Assembly (NCBI GenBank): GCA_037102815.1
Contig: BTPP01000004.1
Span: 3,720,001-3,784,000, forward strand
Reading direction: 5' to 3'
From: Neurospora intermedia
Taxonomy: Eukaryota; Ascomycota; Sordariomycetes; Sordariales; Sordariaceae
DNA: 64,000 nucleotides
Below the pieces are notes generated by a model. It was not told the DNA's origin. It did no database searches and saw only the letters and a list, made by a program, of their open reading frames with translations. Position 1 is the stretch's first letter. Every line of letters begins with the position of its first letter. This document shows, piece by piece, positions 46,427 to 57,600 of the stretch. The position numbers and the translations under genes are program-made.

Positions 46427-47306
46427 AACGCATTCCCATTCCAATCTGTTCTCTTCGCCTCGACGACCATCCATTTTACCCTATTTTGACGCTTGTCTCA
46501 ACTGTCATGCTAGTTCTACACGTATAGTGCACTCGGGGCTTGATGATAATGGTGGCGGCGACGGCGGCGGCGGCGGCGACAAGTGAGAGAGCGATCAAGA
46601 GTTGACGTCAATGTCAAGGTCGATCTCAAGGACCATATCTGGGTACGTTGGGTCCAGGAATGGAATGATAGGCATTGGCTGAAGCGTCCTGTTTGTGTTG
46701 TGTTGATTTGTTGTCACTCAGGGGGGTTGTTGTTTGCCAGGGATATGTTCACAAGGATCACATCATCCTATTGCCTGTTGGGGTGCTAACAGTTGTTATG
46801 GCCGGGGCTTGTGGTTCTCCTTGAAGGTGAAAATCGCCGGCTGATACTGCGGCTATGGCCAGAGTATACTAAGCGGCTGCATTATTTTGAGCTTCGCTCG
46901 CTCAATTAACGACCCACTACTGCCAATACTCGTCAAGTCCTCTTTGCCTTCTTGTTTTCCAAACGAGCTCAGTTTTTCAAGTGCGCCTTGAACCTGGGCA
47001 ACGTCGAGCCAGGACAGGACTTACAACATACATCGTGTCGTCACGGTTGGGACATTGAATTCGTGGAAGCCACATGTACTAGGCGTTGGGCGGAAGTTCT
47101 TGAGCTTTTTTTTTTTTTCCGGCACGATCTTGACCACCACGTCGCCGCCGCTGCCACCGTCCCAGGCCGCCATCACCACCACGTTGTGGCGCATTATGCA
47201 GTCATAAGAGTCATATGGGTACTTGTGTTGCACTTCGAGGCGTTTATTGAGCCATTCTGATATTGGGGGCTATACAAAAATGCATAGAGAAAAACAAAGA
47301 TCAATG

Positions 47307-49340
47307 TCAGTGTTGTCTGCGTACCACGAACGATCCTTGACCAGGTGTGAACTGGGAGGGTATTTCCGATGGAGGAAGCGCCTCTCCGTTGGCCGGAGAT
47401 GGAAGAGCCGGTACAGCACCAACAATAGCATCGTCACCGCCAGCCGCAGCTCCAGCCCCAGAGGTCGGCGGCGTAGCAACCTTGATGGTTAGGTTGTGTT
47501 GTGAACCAGCAGCTGGAGTAGTGGGCGGTGGACCCATGGAGCCAGGCAGTGCTATGCTTGAGGCTCTTTGGTTACCGGGCGTCCCAGAGCCAGACGGAGC
47601 CGGCGCCGGCGGTTTCGTCCTGCTGTCTCGTCCTTGTATGATTCTCCGTAGCTTTGCGGGATGAACCCGAAGAGTAACAATGTGTTGCTGTTGCAAAGGC
47701 TCCTCGGTCTCTTCCCGTGTCGCTTCCCTGCCAAACCTACGCGACATCCTAGTCTCGTGATGGTGCACAATGGTCTCAGGGGTTTCCGACCGTCCGATGT
47801 TTGCCATGCGCTGGGCAGCGGCCGTGGCGGCCCCACGCATTCCACGCGTTCGTGCGGTTCCTCCTTGAGGTACCGACATGGCGGGTGAGTCTGGCGCGGA
47901 GTCCATACTGTCTTCTGAATCGGAAAGGTCTCCGTCGCGGATGATGCGCCTGCCCCGTCCCGGACCACCAGTAGTCGCCACTGGTCCCGTTGTTTTCTTG
48001 AAGAGCCGGCTGTCTTCGATATCCAGAACTCCGCCAGGAATGACTGAAGACACAATGGCTGTCCGAATCGTCCTTTGCCTTTCCTTGAGATCGGGCAGCT
48101 GGGGCCCACCACGCCTGTTGACGGATCGTTTTTGTCTGCGTTGCTCGCGCGAGAACATAGTCTCGGTCCGTTCCAGTTCCGCCTCGGTGTTCTCGTACAG
48201 GTAGGGGGCATAGTCCTTTTGCTGTTGGTTGGGTCGCAGCGTGTAAGGAATCGGTGTTGGGAGGAAGGCGGCCGTGAGGTCTGGGTCCTCGATGGGACGC
48301 CCGTCGAAAGGGTGTCCTACGCTATAGAGACTGCGGGTGAAGAGCTGCGTCTGCTCGCGGATACAGTGGGCGATGGCCGTTGTGAATTCTCCCGAAAGAG
48401 ATAGTTCATCGGCCATTCTCGCGGCAAACTCCTCTGGTGAGTTCATGGGATTGTTGATATCCCACTCGAATTGGTCCACCAGCGTGTGCTCTCTAATAGT
48501 GATATTCAGCTTGATCAAAATCCTCATGTCATCATTCTTGTACGCTGAGTAGGGTAATTCAGGGTCCAAGGCGTCCTCTTCTGAATGGACAAAGGGATAA
48601 AAGTCCTGAAGTTGCTCCACCATCTGCGTGACCACTTGTTCGTGAACGTGCTTGTCCATAGGCGGCTTCAGCCCCATGTCCTCGACTAACTGTGAGGCAA
48701 AGACCTCGACGGGAATGAGACGCTCATGGAGGTTAAAGGTAAACGTGTCACGTAGTTTCACCTTGTCCCAGTCAACGTCTATCCTGATGGGTACCAGCTC
48801 CTCATGCTGCTCGGCTTGTTTCTTGAGATCTTTGCGACTGAACTTGAGCGGCGGTGTCGTCCGCTTGCCCGGCCGAGGCTTCTGTGAAGGGTATATAATT
48901 TTGACGGGCCCGCCCGTTTCTGTCACCCCGTTCCCGTAACCATTGTAGCCCTGGCCGTAGAGCTGAGCTGGAGGTACCCTATTCCGACTATCGCGACTGG
49001 TCATAGCTTTGTACTGGTCAACCCGTGCCAACCTGTTGCTCATGTCCTGGTTCAGGGCCTTTTGCGAATCTTTCAGAGCAGCGGCGTGAATCATGTCGCG
49101 CGTGACGAAACGGTCAACCAAGACCCTATTCAAACTATCCTTGTCGCGTTGGATGACGGGCGGCGTCGCGCCATCTTGAGGGCTACCGGCCTTGGAGGCT
49201 GCCGAGGGGGCCTGCGAAGCCGAGGCGGCAGGCGTTCCGGAAGCATTGATCGAAGACGAGGCGTCGGCAGAAGAAGCGCCAGCCTCAGCGCCGGCACTGC
49301 CAGAGGCCATGGCCGAGGCAGAAGACAGCGAGGCGGCCAT
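47307..49340 (-). CDS. SNF5/SMARCB1-family chromatin-remodelling subunit (Snf5 or Sfh1)
   Basis: An intron-free frame of 677 residues. An Ala/Ser-rich N-terminus is followed by MTSRDSRNRVPPAQLYGQGY and the SNF5 domain from about 181 (VPIRIDVDWDKVKLRDTFTF, then NLHERLIPVEVFASQLVEDM, and the second repeat MRILIKLNITIREHTLVDQF). The C-terminal half holds an acidic/basic disordered region and a helical segment REQRRQKRSVNRRG. The protein is a core subunit of SWI/SNF or RSC remodellers. I see no GATA-type zinc finger at the C-terminus, which some fungal Snf5 proteins carry, so Sfh1 (RSC) is somewhat favoured, but the two are not separable by eye. The leader on the minus strand lacks ATG for about 400 bases. 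Confidence 0.9.
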   Translation of the reverse strand: MAASLSSASAMASGSAGAEAGASSADASSSINASGTPAASASQAPSAASKAGSPQDGATPPVIQRDKDSLNRVLVDRFVTRDMIHAAALKDSQKALNQDMSNRLARVDQYKAMTSRDSRNRVPPAQLYGQGYNGYGNGVTETGGPVKIIYPSQKPRPGKRTTPPLKFSRKDLKKQAEQHEELVPIRIDVDWDKVKLRDTFTFNLHERLIPVEVFASQLVEDMGLKPPMDKHVHEQVVTQMVEQLQDFYPFVHSEEDALDPELPYSAYKNDDMRILIKLNITIREHTLVDQFEWDINNPMNSPEEFAARMADELSLSGEFTTAIAHCIREQTQLFTRSLYSVGHPFDGRPIEDPDLTAAFLPTPIPYTLRPNQQQKDYAPYLYENTEAELERTETMFSREQRRQKRSVNRRGGPQLPDLKERQRTIRTAIVSSVIPGGVLDIEDSRLFKKTTGPVATTGGPGRGRRIIRDGDLSDSEDSMDSAPDSPAMSVPQGGTARTRGMRGAATAAAQRMANIGRSETPETIVHHHETRMSRRFGREATREETEEPLQQQHIVTLRVHPAKLRRIIQGRDSRTKPPAPAPSGSGTPGNQRASSIALPGSMGPPPTTPAAGSQHNLTIKVATPPTSGAGAAAGGDDAIVGAVPALPSPANGEALPPSEIPSQFTPGQGSFVVRRQH

Positions 49341-50827
49341 GGGGAGTCGCAGTCGCTATGCGTCGCCGTACCGGTCGGTCGCGTCTTCGACTACAGAGGA
49401 AGGAATGAACGATATGGATGGTGGTTGTCAATGCTAGGTAGCTAGCTACTGGTAGCTCTGGTCGCCGTGGTAATGTTGGTGTAAATCCGAGAAACTGAGG
49501 AACTGGACAGGTCGCGTTGTCTCGAGGTAACCTCTGCCAAAATCCTGTCGTGCGCTGGAGCCAGCAGAAAGGGCAGCTGGTTGGCGATGTTCCGTCTTGT
49601 TTCTCGCGTTTCGTGGTCGCCGTGATGCGATGCAGCCTAAAGCTATGCCAATTCTCGTCTATCGTCTGTTGCTGCTCCGTGGCGTGTTTGTTGTCCTTTC
49701 TGTCAGCTTCCAATTTTTGGGAGAGGAGATGAGGCTGGGCTGCGGCATACACCACGACGGGCTACTATGTAGAGGTAGGTAGAGGTAGTGTGCTCGAGTA
49801 AGGTCAGGTCGGTACAACGGGACTGAGGCAGTGGCAGCGAGGCAACTGAACTTTGGCACCGCACGGCGCATCTTCCACTGACAATTGGATGCCAAAGGTG
49901 AGAGCGACCTAGCGTTGCAGTGCTGCTCTGTTCCTGACCAATGGAACAACAGCAGAAGACAGCCGTGTCCCAGACAGGGAGGGCGTGCGGGTGTCAGTCG
50001 CTCTGGAAGTACTAGGTACGCAGTCACTGGCGCCCAATACCTCGTCAGAAGAGGTATCGAGGACCTGTCAGTTCATGGCCTGAGCGGATCTCTTTTTCTA
50101 ACCAGAGCAGTTGCTTCTTGGCGCGCCTGAACCCCCGTGTTACTGTCATTCATCGATGGCACTGGCAAGACTTGCGAGAAAGAGTCCCGGCAGGCTTCTT
50201 TTGCCGTGCCATTGCGCTGCCGCGGGCCTGCCCCAAAACGGCAACAGAACTCAATGGACGTCAACGTGGATTTGCGCCGGTACACGCAGGAACCGTGAAC
50301 GTTTGTGGACTTGGAAATCCCGGAGCGAGAAATTGGCCCAGACTGATGAAAGGCAGTTAAAGTGCGCAAGAATGCGATGTGAATGCGCTCCTCTGTGACA
50401 ACCAAGAAGCCCGCCAAAGTGACCGTCGCCAGTCGCAATGACAATCGCAAAGAGCATCGCATCGTCATGCATTGAATTTGGCTGGATCCCGTACATAGAG
50501 GTAGTGGAGCACACAGGCTTCAAGGGAATCCAATGGCAGCAGGCGTGAGCACTGAGCACTGGGCACTGGGCGAGCACAAGACCCAGATCCAGAAAGAACC
50601 CCCCTCCCCCGCCTTCACAAAATCCACGAGCAAAAGCAAAATCGCAACGCATCAAGCAGGTCCACCTTGAAGCTTCCCGACTTTGCTGTTTTTCCTCCTT
50701 CTTTTCCACTCTCCACCATCCACACCCCAAGGTAGGTAGCTTCAACATCCGCCCAATCTTTGACGCCGCACATTTATTCTAAGCCTTAGTTAGTAGTAAA
50801 CAGTCTATCGCTGTACATTTGCCCAAA
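49341..50827. promoter_or_regulatory. Divergent promoter between SNF5-family and EBP1-like genes
   Basis: No gene is seen. TAGGTAG words occur at 49434-49452 and 49773-49791. The right part is the pyrimidine-rich leader of the gene at 50828. Confidence 0.4.
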
Positions 50828-52383
50828 ATGGCGTCCGAAACTACCAAGCAGGAGATCGGTTAGTTGCAAACGAAGCTGAGCTGCAAGCATGAAGCTTTTC
50901 TCTTCCGTTTCCCTCCCTCTCGTCCTCTACTTCCCCCCTCCTCCAGCTACGCACTTTGAGAGGTTGGCGTCTAGACTCTCCTAACTTGTTCCTCGTCGTT
51001 CCTGGGAAAGCCGGCCCGAGCCTGCGACACACAGGCTCGGGCGCTTGCTTGTTGCTGGCTTGCTCTGTATACTATGCGCCCACCTGCTTCTCATAGGCTG
51101 ACCCTGCTGCCAGACTACTCCCTCAACAACCCGGATACCCTCACCAAGTACAAGACCGCTGCTCAGATCTCTGAGAAGGTCCTTGCTGAGGTCTCCAAGC
51201 TCGTTGCTGCCGGTGAGAAGATTGTCGACATCTGCGAGAAGGGTGACAAGCTCATCGAGGAGGAGCTTGCCAAGGTCTATCGCGGCAAGAAGATCACCAA
51301 GGGCTTCTCCCACCCCACCACCGTCTCTCCCGCCGCTTTCGTCACCCCCTACACTCCCTTGACCTCGGACGAGAAGGAGGCCGCTGTTGAGATCCAGGCC
51401 GGCGAGCCCGTCAAGATTCAGCTCGGTGCTCAGATCGATGGCTTCGGTTCCATAGTTTGCGACACCGTCGTTGCCCCTGCCAAGGACCAGACCGATGATG
51501 TTATCGAGGGCCGCAATGCTGACCTGATCCTCGCCAACTACTACGCCAACGAGCTCCTCCTCCGCCTTATGGTTCCCCCTGGCCTCCTCGCTACCGGTAC
51601 CGATGAGGAGAAGGCCAAGGCCGCCTCCCAGAAGCCTCCTTCGCAGGCCAAGATCACCGAACTTCTTCAGAAGGTTGTCCAGGCTTACGACTGCAACCTT
51701 GTTGAGAGCACCACCTCGTGGCTCTTCGACCGCAACGAGATTGAGGGCAAGAAGAAGATCGTTATTGCTCCTGGCGACAACACCAAGGGCGAGGGTGTCC
51801 CCGAGGTTGGCGAGGTCTGGGGTGTCGAGATGGGCGTCAGCTTGGGATCCGGCAAGGTCAAGCAGTTCGAGAACCGCACCACCCTTCACCGCCGCACCAC
51901 CACCACCTATGCCCTCAAGCGTCCCAGCTCGCGCAAGCTTCTTTCTGAGGTCCAGAAGAAGTTCGGTACCTTCCCTTTCAGCTTGAGGCAGCTTGAGGAT
52001 GAGCGTGATGCCAAGTCTGGTGTCATTGAGTGCGTTCGTGGAAACGTGTTCCGCGCTTACGAGGTTGTTGGTGACAAGGACAATTCCCCTGTTGCCAGAC
52101 TCCTTACCACTGTTGGTATGTATTGAATGCTTGACTCGTGTGCGTCTACTAGAATCAAGCAGTCTAGCTAACTGGTTCAATAGCCATCACCAAGAACGGC
52201 CTCACCAAGCTTGGCGCCGCCCCTGCGCTCGATCTCTCCAAGTTCAAGACCGACAAGAAGATTGAGGATGAGGAAATTCTTGCCATCCTTGCCCAGCCCC
52301 TCTCCAGGAACACTGGCAGCAAGAACAAGAACAAGAAGAAGAAGGCCGCTAAGAAGGAGGGCGAGAAGGCCGATGAGGAGTAA
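50828..52383 (+). CDS. EBP1/PA2G4-like protein (M24 fold, non-peptidase)
   Basis: Exons 50828-50858, 51114-52115 and 52184-52383 join to 410 residues. It begins MASETTKQEIDYSLNNPDTL, followed by a methionine-aminopeptidase (pita-bread) fold: KYKTAAQISEKVLAEVSKLV, GFSHPTTVSPAAFVTPYTPL, QLGAQIDGFGSIVCDTVVAP. The C-terminus is Lys-rich (KNKNKKKKAAKKEGEK), as in EBP1/PA2G4 and the S. pombe 42-kDa curved-DNA-binding protein. Relatives lack the complete metal ligands of true peptidases and bind ribosomes near the exit tunnel and structured RNA. Codon bias is very strong, implying high expression. The first intron (255 nt) follows codon 10. Confidence 0.93.
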
Positions 52384-54659
52384 ATGGGCAGTTTGGACAT
52401 GATTGGCTGTAGTAGTCTGATGTATGGATTAATGTGGAAAGTTGGGCTACCTTAGCTCGAAAGTTGCCTCCTCCCTGGCTAATTCCGGTGCATCTTTTGG
52501 GTTGTTGGTCCTTGGATGGAACATTTGGTCCGGCACGCTTTGCATCCCCGTGGCATTGCGAGGGGTAACCCGCAAGCGACAACTGGTTCCATCAGAGACA
52601 GGAGGGGACCGGAAGAAGGTGGGAGGATTCATCCCAGTGACGAACCTTCCTCATTGCAACCTTTTTTTTTTTTTCTTTTTTTTTTTTTCTTCCTTAGCTT
52701 ATCAACACTGTACAAAGCAGGATGGCGTTCGCTAAGCGGTGGGTCAATACATAATCCTGGGTTAGTCCTCGAAATATCAAAAGCGATTGAACAATACCTA
52801 AGTAATGAGAAAACAAAGCAAGAAACTAAACAAATCGTTAATCTAGTGGTAACATCATACAGTTTCTTGGTTTTTTACGGTACCTATGTCTAGTTGTTGG
52901 GAAAGGCAGCGCCAGTATTATGTTTATGTTTTCGGATGCGTACGTACACTCAATCGATGTTTTTTTTTTTTTTTTCCTCTATGGCTATGGCTGATGCACT
53001 TGCCATGCAATAGGCACTCATGTGCGAAATTCGGAGCTCCGTCACCAAAGACTGTGCAAAAGTGTTCCGCTTGGCCATTTTGTCTAAAGTTGCTTCCAGT
53101 CAAATTCCAATTGGGGGTTGCTGCTTTTGGATGGACAGTTGTGTTCTGTTGGCCAAACCAGTATTGATCAGGTGCGTTCTGTATCGGATTTGGTCAGAAT
53201 ACAGCACTTTCAACTTCTTGCAGGACCGCTCGTCAACATTCCATTTCTTATCCCACTCTCGCTCACACGCACGATACCAACACTGGAAAGAGGAAAACAG
53301 AACCTGCTACATTTACTCAAGTCAGCGCGCTCCTAGCACCCGTTTTTCTCATGTTTTCTTCCTCGAGCCCACCAGCGTATGACAAGAACAACAACAGCTT
53401 CAACTACCCTACTAACTCCACAGCAGGAGCCCGCCGGAAAGCAAACTAGAGCCCGGAACCTCAGCATCGTGCAACCCGTGGTTTGCGTGTTGCTCAAGCG
53501 GCCAACTGAGGACGTCTAGGTATCCAGCCTGACCATCAATCACCCAGCACTCGCTGTCACGAAACGAAACCAGGACTACCTACGTGCCGGTTGGGGACCA
53601 TATGACAAAAGGGTTGAATCGTCCAGATGCGTGCGCATGGTTCGTGACGTAAACTTGTCAGGGGATGTCAACAACGAGTCTCCTAGAGGCATCTCTGAAT
53701 CTGGGATACGGTGCCTGTGAATCACAGATCACTATCGCCTCACCTCACCTCACCTCACCTCACCTCACCTCACGTCCCACGTGAACGACAAGGTATATCG
53801 AGCTGGGGGCCCAAGGTAAAAAGCTCCAGCAATTGGGAATACGCTCTTGATTGAGCCCTGGCCTCTACCTACCTATCTTGAAATTCCTTGTTGCGCATCA
53901 CCTACTCGGGTCCGGGTGTTGTAGGGCACATCCACCTGTGAACCAAAGTCCTGCTCGGGAAGGAATCGATTAACCGGGCAGTCAGCCGAAACTCAGTTTT
54001 AGCGGCTGTTTACGGCAACAACAGCGTAGAAGACCCCCTGAAGCTACCATTCTTCCGGCCACTACAACCCGCTGAGGGGTTCGCTGCAAGCACCACCGCA
54101 GCACCCTTCGATTGCTCCTCCCTCTACTGAATGCCTCTTCATCCCAAGCATCCCTCCTTTTCCTACCTAGGTCGACTTATTTACGACCGTGAGTCCGGCC
54201 CCCTTCCTGCCGTCACCCCCCAAACAACACCAGCTGTCGTCCTCTTTCCACCTTCACCCGCCTTGTTCTTCCCCTTGAATCCCTACCATTCTGCACGCGT
54301 GCCATCGCTCCGGACGCGGTCATTTCGCCATATTTCTTATTTTGGGCACAGAGCAGGTAACACTTTCACAGCCTCCTATCGGTTCCTTATCGCGGCGATA
54401 CTAAGTAGCTGGTATAGGCGCGAGTGCACACACCGGAAGGGACTCCTGGGGCGGTGGTCCCATCGAAGCCGCCTAAACACACCCCTTTCAGCACTTGGGA
54501 TTTTGCAAAGGGGGCGAACCCGCGGTCCGTTCGATAATCTCGTAGCCCGCAGTCCGATTTGCCTACCCCCTCCAGCTTGCGGCCCGCGCATCCCTTCACC
54601 AAACACAGCCATCCGTCGAGGACAAGGAAAGGAAAGACCTGTCTTTCTGGCCATACCAC
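52384..54659. promoter_or_regulatory. Intergenic region and leader before the Rco1-like gene
   Basis: It holds poly-T tracts at 52662-52690 and 52961-52976, a CACCT repeat at 53741-53770, and no recognised gene up to 54131. From 53668 to 54659 there is a single plus-strand ATG, at 54131; its 200-codon frame overlaps the Rco1-like start in another frame. This looks like a transcribed leader with either one overlapping uORF or an unrecognised first exon. Confidence 0.45.
53741..53770. repeat. (CACCT)6 microsatellite
   Basis: Six perfect five-base units, flanked by a partial unit on each side. Confidence 0.9.
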
Positions 54660-57600
54660 ATGGTTTCACCAAGTACGAGAAGCACACGCTCGAGATACTC
54701 CAGTCCACGCCAAATACCATTCGGCTCTGTTGATTCGATTAAGGGGCAACGCAGTGCTAGCGCGAGTGGGAGTGGGAGCGGTGGGAGCGGCAACGCCAGC
54801 GGCAGCGGCAGCGGCGGAAAGAGCAAAGGGAACGGAGGCGGAGGCGGAGGCGGCAACAGTAAGAGCTCGGGAACAGAAGGCCAAAAGACGTTCATGGATC
54901 GCTGGCTGGAACCACCTGTGCAGAACAAGCCCAGCTTTGCCGACGCCGGCTTGGTGCGCCACGGTGTTGTCGAGGGAATGGCGCCCCTGGGGACGATGCC
55001 CAAGGCGGGCTTCTTCAAGAAGGCTACACCTGCACCACCACCACCGCCTGAGTCGAAGCCTTTCAAGACGACGAGAATCGTGATCAAGCGGCCTGTAGCG
55101 CCCCCAGCACCTGCGCCGGCTCCCGCAGCTACTACCCCGGCACCTGAGGAGGACGAGACTGAAGATGAAGAGGAAAGCGGGAACGGCAGCATCATGACGG
55201 GCGCCGATGAGACGGGATCGGAGAGGATGACTCCTGCCCCTATTTTCTCGGCTTCGACGCGCCGCCCTCTGCCAGTTTCTCAAACCCTAGCTACCTCACA
55301 CGGGCTCCTGGTGGATCCTCGGACGCAGCTCATGGACGCAGTGATAGAAAAGGCGGTGGAAGAGGCCGTTGCGCATCACCGGTATCCTACGGCGTACGCC
55401 CTCAAGACGCTCTACGAGGAGGATCGACACAACTCCAGGTTCCGGGTTATTGCGGAGAAGGTTTTCACGCAGACTGCAGATGCCGGGATGCTCGAAGAAT
55501 TTGCCCGGATGCTCCACCAAAAGAAAAAGGAAGCGAAGAGGAAAAACATGGGCTTGAATTATTTTGAGGGTATGACGGCCATGGGCCAGGCGCCGCCCAA
55601 GCCCCAGCAGGCCTCGTACGGCCATCTAGTCACATTAGACATTTCCGCCGTGCGACGCTATCGTGATGCGGTTGAGCAGCAAAGAGCTGGATCCGGTGCT
55701 GTGAAGCAAGAGGAAGCCATTCATGGAGATGATGCTCCGGAGCGGGTCCGTCAACCGTCTTTTGTTGTCCAGCAACAATCGTTGCACCAGCACAATCAGC
55801 AGGATCTCCAATACCGCCAGCGGCTCCAGCTCCAGCAGGAACAACGGCAGCCTCAGCACTACCTGCCAACATACCCTGAACCCGGTCCGCACCCCAAACC
55901 CAACCCTGAACAAGGACCTGAGCCAAAACAGCCTGAACAGCCAGTGGCAGGACCCAACCCCGAATTGGCACCCACATCTGAGCCTGCTCTTGAACATCTT
56001 CCGCTCGACCCTCAACTTCTTAATCCTCCACACCAACAACCACCACCATCCCCGCAACCACCATCACCACCACAACAAAAACAAAAACAACAAGCACCTC
56101 AGCCGGGGTTGGTTTCTAACCCTACGCCCAGGATTTCATTCACTGGAGGCAAAGCTGACAAGGAAGAGCAAGAGTACAAAGATCAGCAATCTCATTCTGA
56201 CCCACCTCTTAACCTTTCCTCATCTCACTTTGAACGGGATCCGGAGGAAGAAGGGGAAAAGGAGCAAGAGCACTTGCTGGCTTTGAAGACGTCTGCTACG
56301 ACACCTGTGCTTGCACTCGCGCCTGCGCTTGCGCCTGCATCACGGGAACCGGAACAAGAGCAGCGTCCGCCAGACCATGAGCAGGAAGCTGAGGGTAAAA
56401 TCCGAGAAATTCATGTCCGCAAGAAGCACAGATCACCAAGAAAACCTGAATCAGCAAAGGCAAAGATGGTCGTCAACGGGGGGAATGGAAAGGCCAAGTC
56501 AGTTTCGCCGAAGAAGAGGGGGCGGGCGAGCTCCATCTCAAGCTCGTCGTCGTTGTCGAGCGCACGATCGCTCTCACCACCAGCAGACGTGTATGATGAA
56601 GATGGGCTAGGGAGCAGCTTTGCCATTTCGATTTCGCCCTCTCGTGTCAGCCCAGCGCCCATCATTTCTCCTGCCGCAGCGGTCGATTCTGCTGCGATTG
56701 GAGCTGGTAATGGCGTCGAGGGCGGCAATCGTGATGCCGTTGCGCCACACCCAATCACGGTTCGTCGCCGCATCAACGTGAGGAGGAACAGGAACGTTTC
56801 ACCTGCCCTCCCATCACCGGCCTCACCCACGGGTAGGCAGAGCGATTCCATGGATCCCGCTATTGGATATCCATATGAAATGCCTGCCGTCGTCGACGCG
56901 CCTTTGTTCCCAAATCTGAACTCAAAGAAGGGCTCGAAGTCGGGTGTCCAGGGCGTTGTGTTCCCTAGCAAGGTTGGGCGGATTGATGAGAATGACCCGA
57001 AGTATCGCCTGCGACAGAGCGCCAAGAAGATCACGGCCAACTACAACAAACCGTTCCCCGAGAGCTTCACCAGAGAGTCGTATCCCAAGGAGGAGCCTTC
57101 TGTGGAGGTGGAAGAGGTGCTGGTATGTGCGCCTTTAACGCGACCTATGAGCTCAGCAGCACCAGAGACGACAACGCGTGCTACTTCTGTCTCAGCCGAA
57201 GGCCGGAGCACGCGCGCATCAAGGAAGAGGTCGCATGTTGAACTGGAAGAGCAGCAGTCATCACCTACGGCGGCTACTTTTCCTGCATCGGACGTTGCTT
57301 CTACGGCTGCGAACTCGAGAGCAGGGACGCCTGCGCTGCGGCCCGCAAAGAAACCCAGGACGGGTCTGAGGGTGAAGAATTCGTGAGTAATCCATCGCTC
57401 CTTTATCTACATGTCCCCAGAGTTTTTTTTTTTTTTTTTTTCCGCGGCAGTTTGTCTCTTGTGCATCTTGTGATCCGTCACGGAAAGGTCAATGTTAAGG
57501 CGGCTGCGTGCAAGCCATGAATGGACTAGGCAGGATGGTTTGTCATGGTCAAATCTTCTTGCTGGCGTCAAGTGTCACACCAGAGTCTGTCTGCCTTGGC

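Larger units (their letters stand above)
45334..47306. other. Convergent intergenic region with simple repeats
   Basis: About 2 kb between the disordered-protein gene and the SNF5-family gene. It holds a GATG run (45622-45640), GGACT units (45701-45735) and a 23-base C run (46404-46426). No gene is recognised. Confidence 0.45.

Noticed and set aside
50981-52180. 399-codon minus-strand frame opposite the EBP1-like gene
   Set aside because: Same cause: biased codons on the plus strand leave the opposite frame open. No domain is seen.
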